From contig CAJTVQ010000054.1 in assembly GCA_910579935.1 (NCBI GenBank), positions 1-25,076 of the forward strand: a stretch of 25,076 bases of DNA, read 5' to 3'. How positions within the stretch are numbered: position 1 is the stretch's first letter; every line of letters begins with the position of its first letter. The translations under genes were made by a program, and so were the position numbers. Under the pieces are notes generated by a model that did not search any database, was not told the DNA's origin, and saw only the letters and a list, made by a program, of their open reading frames with translations. Below are positions 23,601 through 25,076 of this stretch, in pieces. The DNA comes from an uncultured Lachnospiraceae bacterium. GTDB lineage: Bacteria; Bacillota; Clostridia; Lachnospirales; Lachnospiraceae.

Positions 23601-25076
23601 AGGGCGGATCGCCGCGGTGGAGAATGCGGAAGGCGGCGTGACACGTTATACCTACGATGCCTGCGGGAACCTGGTACAGACGGAAGACGCCCTTGGCCGT
23701 GTGGTGCAGTACGAGTATGACGCCATGAACAACCGGATCAGGGAATGCCTGGCGGAAAACGGGGAGCAGTCCTGTATCACGCTTTACGTGTATGACAAAA
23801 AGGGACGGATGATCCGGGAGATCGATCCCCTGCTGGAAGAAACGGCATATGCCTATGACGGGAATGACAGTCTGGTATCCGTAACGGACGGGGAACAGAG
23901 GGAAACCACCGTCACCTATGACCTGAACCGCCGGCCCGTGTCGGTGGCATACAGCGACGGGCGGACTGCGGCGTTCCGCTATAACAGGCGGGGCGAACTG
24001 GTGGAGATGCAGGACTGGAACGGAACCACGGCCATGGAGCGTGATGTCCTCGGCAGGCTGACCGGCGTCACGGACCACAACGGGCGAAAGACCGGCTTCA
24101 CCTATGATGCGGCAGGCAACCGTACAGGCATCCGGTATCCGGACGGCAGCGCGGCAGCCTATGCCTATGACGGAAACAACCGCCTGCTGACCGTGACGGA
24201 ATATGCGGACGGGACGGCGGGGGACGCCGGGGAGACCGCCGCGCGGTATGCCTACGATGCGGCGGGCAGCGTGGTTTCGCTCATCCAGCCCGGCAGCGCG
24301 GCTTCCTATGCCTACAATGCCGACCGTCAGCCCGTAAAGGCGGCGTACCGGTTCGGGGAAACGGCAAGCATGGAGGAGACTTTCACCTACGACGTGCTGG
24401 GACGGATCACCGGTTCCGCAAGGAGCGGGAGCAGGCCGGAATTTGCCCGTACCGCGGCGTACGGCTACGATGCGGCGGGACAGCTCGTTTCCTGCAGGAA
24501 CGGGGAGGCAGTGGAGACCTATGCCTATGACGCGCTTGGCAACCGGACGGCGAGGAGCCTGAACGGCGTACAGAAGGCGGCGTACCGGTACAATGCCCTG
24601 AACCAGCTTGTCTCCATGACGGAGGACGGCGTGGACCACAGCTTCGGGTATGACAGGTGCGGCAACCTGACGGAGGAGCGCAGGGGAGACAGCCTTATAA
24701 GGCAGTACGTGTATGATACCGCCGGAAGAATGGTACTCGGAAAGAACACGGAGAGCAGGGAAGAGAGCGCGTATGCCTACAATGCCCTGCAGATGTGCGT
24801 GGGGAACGTGCAGAAGCTGGCCGCGGGGGACGGGTTCCGCAGCAGGGAGATGCAGTATGTGCCGGATTTCCTGAGCGGAACGAACAACGAGCTGATGGCG
24901 TATGAGACGGGAGCCGGAAGCGTACGGACGGTCTTCGGCCACGGGTACCAGAGGCTAAGCCAGTGTACGGAGGACGGAAAGACCTTCTTCCAGTCCGATA
25001 TCTACGGAAGCCCGCTGTTTGCGGCGGACGGACAGGGAACGGTGCGGCAGTATGCGGAGCGCGGCATCTGGGGCGG
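17218..25076 (+). CDS. giant FN3-RHS/YD repeat protein, incomplete at right edge
   Basis: The reading frame is open from ATG 17218 to the window end, giving at least 2,619 residues. Domains in order: about 13 fibronectin type III modules (residues 1-1130), a linker, a DUF6531-like segment (from about 1150; DPVNALTGAF), then a long RHS/YD array (about 1300 to the end) with many YTYDAAGN-like units. Near the edge, FFQSDIYGSPLFAADGQG resembles the last part of an RHS shell. The usual RHS closing motif and a variable C-terminal domain would lie just beyond. RHS shells enclose and release a C-terminal toxin. The N-terminus (MAINLNVTINKNGSM) is not a signal peptide and no membrane segment was seen, so export by Sec is unlikely. 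The adjacent holin and lysozyme offer a route. GC rises strongly toward the 3' end. Confidence 0.93.
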   Translation, partial: MAINLNVTINKNGSMTVRWPAVANAARYSGRVSIPSLGVAEYSNSNLTTTSFTTDTNLPENKTYKITVAAYNQKNSQLASGSKTVTIPKGYVQEPLGVPQNVKAVADTISVTVSYNAVTRASSYDVLFDGTVYSVTGTSRRFSGLKPKTSHTYAVRAKNATQTGAYSATKSVTTLPQSPGVPSNIKKTATETSATISWGALSGATGYSIKFNGTTYNVTAASKTFTGLTAGKAYPFSICSRNADTSSAYTSQMTVTTPAKPPSNISATSTGDSVTIRWNAVSGVSGYIIKFDGMEYHVPATSTSDTVKNLRQKTSHTYQICCKSADGTGSYSSQRTIMTQASTPSVPTGITKTADSHSAVISWTDKYDATEYIIQFNGKSETVSGTSKKFTGLTANTAYRFKLCAKNWDVTSAYTSEMTVKTAPLAPADVSADSTENSVTVRWDAVSGALGYIVSFDGKNYDVPVSSTSKTFTGLADNTDHEYQVYSKGVDGASTGRGMERISTIRHGLTVPTGISHKSADNSVTVSWNAVSGAAGYDVEIGGRCVSVTGTSGEVTGLTPNTLYNYRVRSRLSDGATGRYSEGRTFKTTPRAPEVSKRTANESTATISWNEISGADSYDLLFNGSVYHMNTTSGTFTGLAANTGYDYQIRVNTADGSSTYSTSKTVWTAPNPPASATVTATAANDSITVRWGAVPGAKEYYVLVNGTKTYSANGTSRRITGLEPGTSYTYQICSCNEESSSSYCPAKTIVTLPNPPAVPANISAASTTDSITLTWGAVPGADSYDIRLGDSTYRVAGTSKTLTGLTPDTAYSYQVRANNAGGSSAYSEAGTVRTLPEIPAVPVIYAAMTDVHSIEFAWKAVDGADSYEFLFDGTLYTLTELEKKFEGLESDTEHTYRIRARNKAGASPYSGLQKIRTRLAVPENIRAEAEAKSVRISFDPVAGATSYDIEFQNAVYHVTETSKVFEGLKPETEYTYAVRAVNEYGCSLYSETKRINTLRLGPAMPSDITAAAFMGSVIVSWSPVESAEDYDVRFDSVDYHVAESGTVTLVQQEDAAGSVMAASASAMSGRSRMKAAPAAGKAAGETVSGRIYKIFAGLRPHTRYSYSARANNAEGSSKYTPEKYVTTDVQKSSGLANGRNFMTYPDGRISYTGNDPVNALTGAFLWSYTWLEDHGKDGLHFTAMYDSRREIKPDVLGKKWSHSLNYLLEMDEEYAYFHTPYDDVTAFRKNTEDGDFRPEDSAASSYTMKENEDGSYSVAALDGTEYVFDGKLCLNRIVENGLVSYRFRSDGEGRIIRMEGRHGTAMDITYVDGTIAAVTDAMGNTVRFAYEEGRLAAVTNPEGREMSFTYDAACRLLTISDFSGEVYLTNRYDMQGRVTEQTTAGRGRSLAAYDEENRTTEFTDELGNVTRYTYDAAGHVTEVALAGTAIHNTYNEKGQMTEQTDALGNSTGMEYDEYGRMIRVIHPDGTEESAAYNDRNQPVKVTGRDGTNVLYQYDERNNLIRMQDERGNTNSYTYDENDNLISFTDRSGHIWTYAYDENNHLEQAADPDGNICFYTHDAIGRMTSYTSPEGRKVSYRFSAAGDLLSVEDADGEIVFEYNENGSRTGMTDRMGNKQRLEYNETGRVSLAADALGNAYSFSYDGKGNLITETDPSGYSVSSTYDACGNRTSQTDKNGGVTRYVFDAANRLIRVCDAAGGTVSYTYDCMGQVTAVTDQLSRQRSYVYDKAGRVLSETDPLGHSVGYTYDAAGNLLTRTDEDGHVISYTYDAQNRLQSVQTDAGITTFVYDHAGRVVSVTDADGHTESAEYDSDDNLTAVSDKESRKTVYVYDSMGRIAQETAPDGGKTAYSYDKNGNCVQITDAEGHVTGYEYDACSRLVKVTDPSGQETAYAYDGRGQLVRMTDANGGVTEYAYDGNGNLVSEVNPLGGEKTWTYDVLNRLTGGTDEEGGTWSCTYDAAGNRMSFTDACGHVRTYEYDAGDRLTGVTEETEGSLELEYTNTGRVSRVTDMEGAVTDYTYDAMGRLLRISDAMGHSTSFTYDSAGRALTRTDANGNTTQYEYSPAGNLLSVTDGEGNATAYTYNALGLALTETDALGNTVSYTYDHLGQVTSMTDAMGSTTSFTYTAEGRIAAVENAEGGVTRYTYDACGNLVQTEDALGRVVQYEYDAMNNRIRECLAENGEQSCITLYVYDKKGRMIREIDPLLEETAYAYDGNDSLVSVTDGEQRETTVTYDLNRRPVSVAYSDGRTAAFRYNRRGELVEMQDWNGTTAMERDVLGRLTGVTDHNGRKTGFTYDAAGNRTGIRYPDGSAAAYAYDGNNRLLTVTEYADGTAGDAGETAARYAYDAAGSVVSLIQPGSAASYAYNADRQPVKAAYRFGETASMEETFTYDVLGRITGSARSGSRPEFARTAAYGYDAAGQLVSCRNGEAVETYAYDALGNRTARSLNGVQKAAYRYNALNQLVSMTEDGVDHSFGYDRCGNLTEERRGDSLIRQYVYDTAGRMVLGKNTESREESAYAYNALQMCVGNVQKLAAGDGFRSREMQYVPDFLSGTNNELMAYETGAGSVRTVFGHGYQRLSQCTEDGKTFFQSDIYGSPLFAADGQGTVRQYAERGIWG
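20359..20484 (+). other. Ala-rich insertion in FN3 module 13
   Basis: About 42 extra residues split module 13 between YHVAESGTV and RIYKIFAGL. They are rich in Ala, Ser, Gly and Met (for example AASASAMSG and AAPAAGKAAG). No other module has this. It looks like a flexible, exposed loop. Confidence 0.65.
21120..24800 (+). repeat. RHS/YD repeat array
   Basis: Tandem units of about 21 residues carry the pattern YxYDxxGNLxxxTDxxG. Examples are YTYDAAGNLLTRTDEDG and TYDAMGRLLRISDAMG. They continue to within a few hundred bases of the window end. The array forms the beta-strand shell of RHS/TccC-type proteins. Confidence 0.92.

Noticed and set aside
17218..24800. Regular repeats as a possible CRISPR array
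   Set aside because: The periods (about 250 bases and about 63 bases) are in frame, diverged and protein-coding; no near-identical short repeats with unique spacers.
22417..24942. Long minus-strand open frames (22417-23322 and 23479-24942) opposite the RHS array
   Set aside because: Their VIGIG/AVRI-like periodic text is the antisense reading of the YD repeats; there is no ribosome site, and the plus-strand frame is unbroken.

Overview
The window looks like chromosomal DNA of a gut Clostridia species, most likely Lachnospiraceae. The reasons are moderate GC, strong GGAGG ribosome sites, a Gram-positive-length glucose-6-phosphate isomerase, a TIGR03905-type TSCPD protein, a DUF362/ferredoxin protein, a DUF4368-type large serine recombinase and a TcdR-like sigma factor. 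The taxonomic call is an inference from gene families.

Left part (1-2300): apparently the right end of an integrated mobile element. A small ORF overlaps a large serine recombinase, followed by a long imperfect palindrome (2173-2222) that could be part of an attachment site. Chromosome-like genes follow (2300-10250): an unrecognised VWA-like protein coupled to a Cys-dependent protein phosphatase, a DUF362 iron-sulfur protein, a decayed AAA-ATPase/nuclease pseudogene, murG and a TSCPD protein on the minus strand, a membrane protein of unknown function, and pgi with a clear terminator.

Middle part (10250-15360): a compact four-gene operon of ABC ATPase, FtsX-type permease, OmpR-family response regulator and intramembrane-type histidine kinase. 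It resembles antimicrobial-peptide sensing and detoxification modules. A tandem TGTAAC repeat with an 11-bp period lies just before its promoter and is a candidate binding site for the regulator.

Right part (15390-25076): the most interesting region. On the minus strand are a GH24 phage-type lysozyme, a TcdR/UviA-like sigma factor and a TcdE-like holin. On the plus strand is a giant protein of at least 2,619 residues that runs off the window; it has about 13 fibronectin type III modules, a DUF6531-like domain and a long RHS/YD repeat array. It has no signal peptide. The two divergent units are separated by a 38-bp inverted repeat (one mismatch), each arm of which contains TTTACA-N16-CTTTTT facing outward. 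I infer that the arms are twin promoters for the resident sigma factor, and that lysozyme, sigma factor, holin and RHS protein form one regulon. In it the holin/lysozyme pair would release the signal-less RHS protein, by analogy with the TcdR-TcdE-toxin locus of C. difficile and holin/endolysin (type 10) secretion. The C-terminal domain of the RHS protein lies beyond the window, so toxicity is not shown here.
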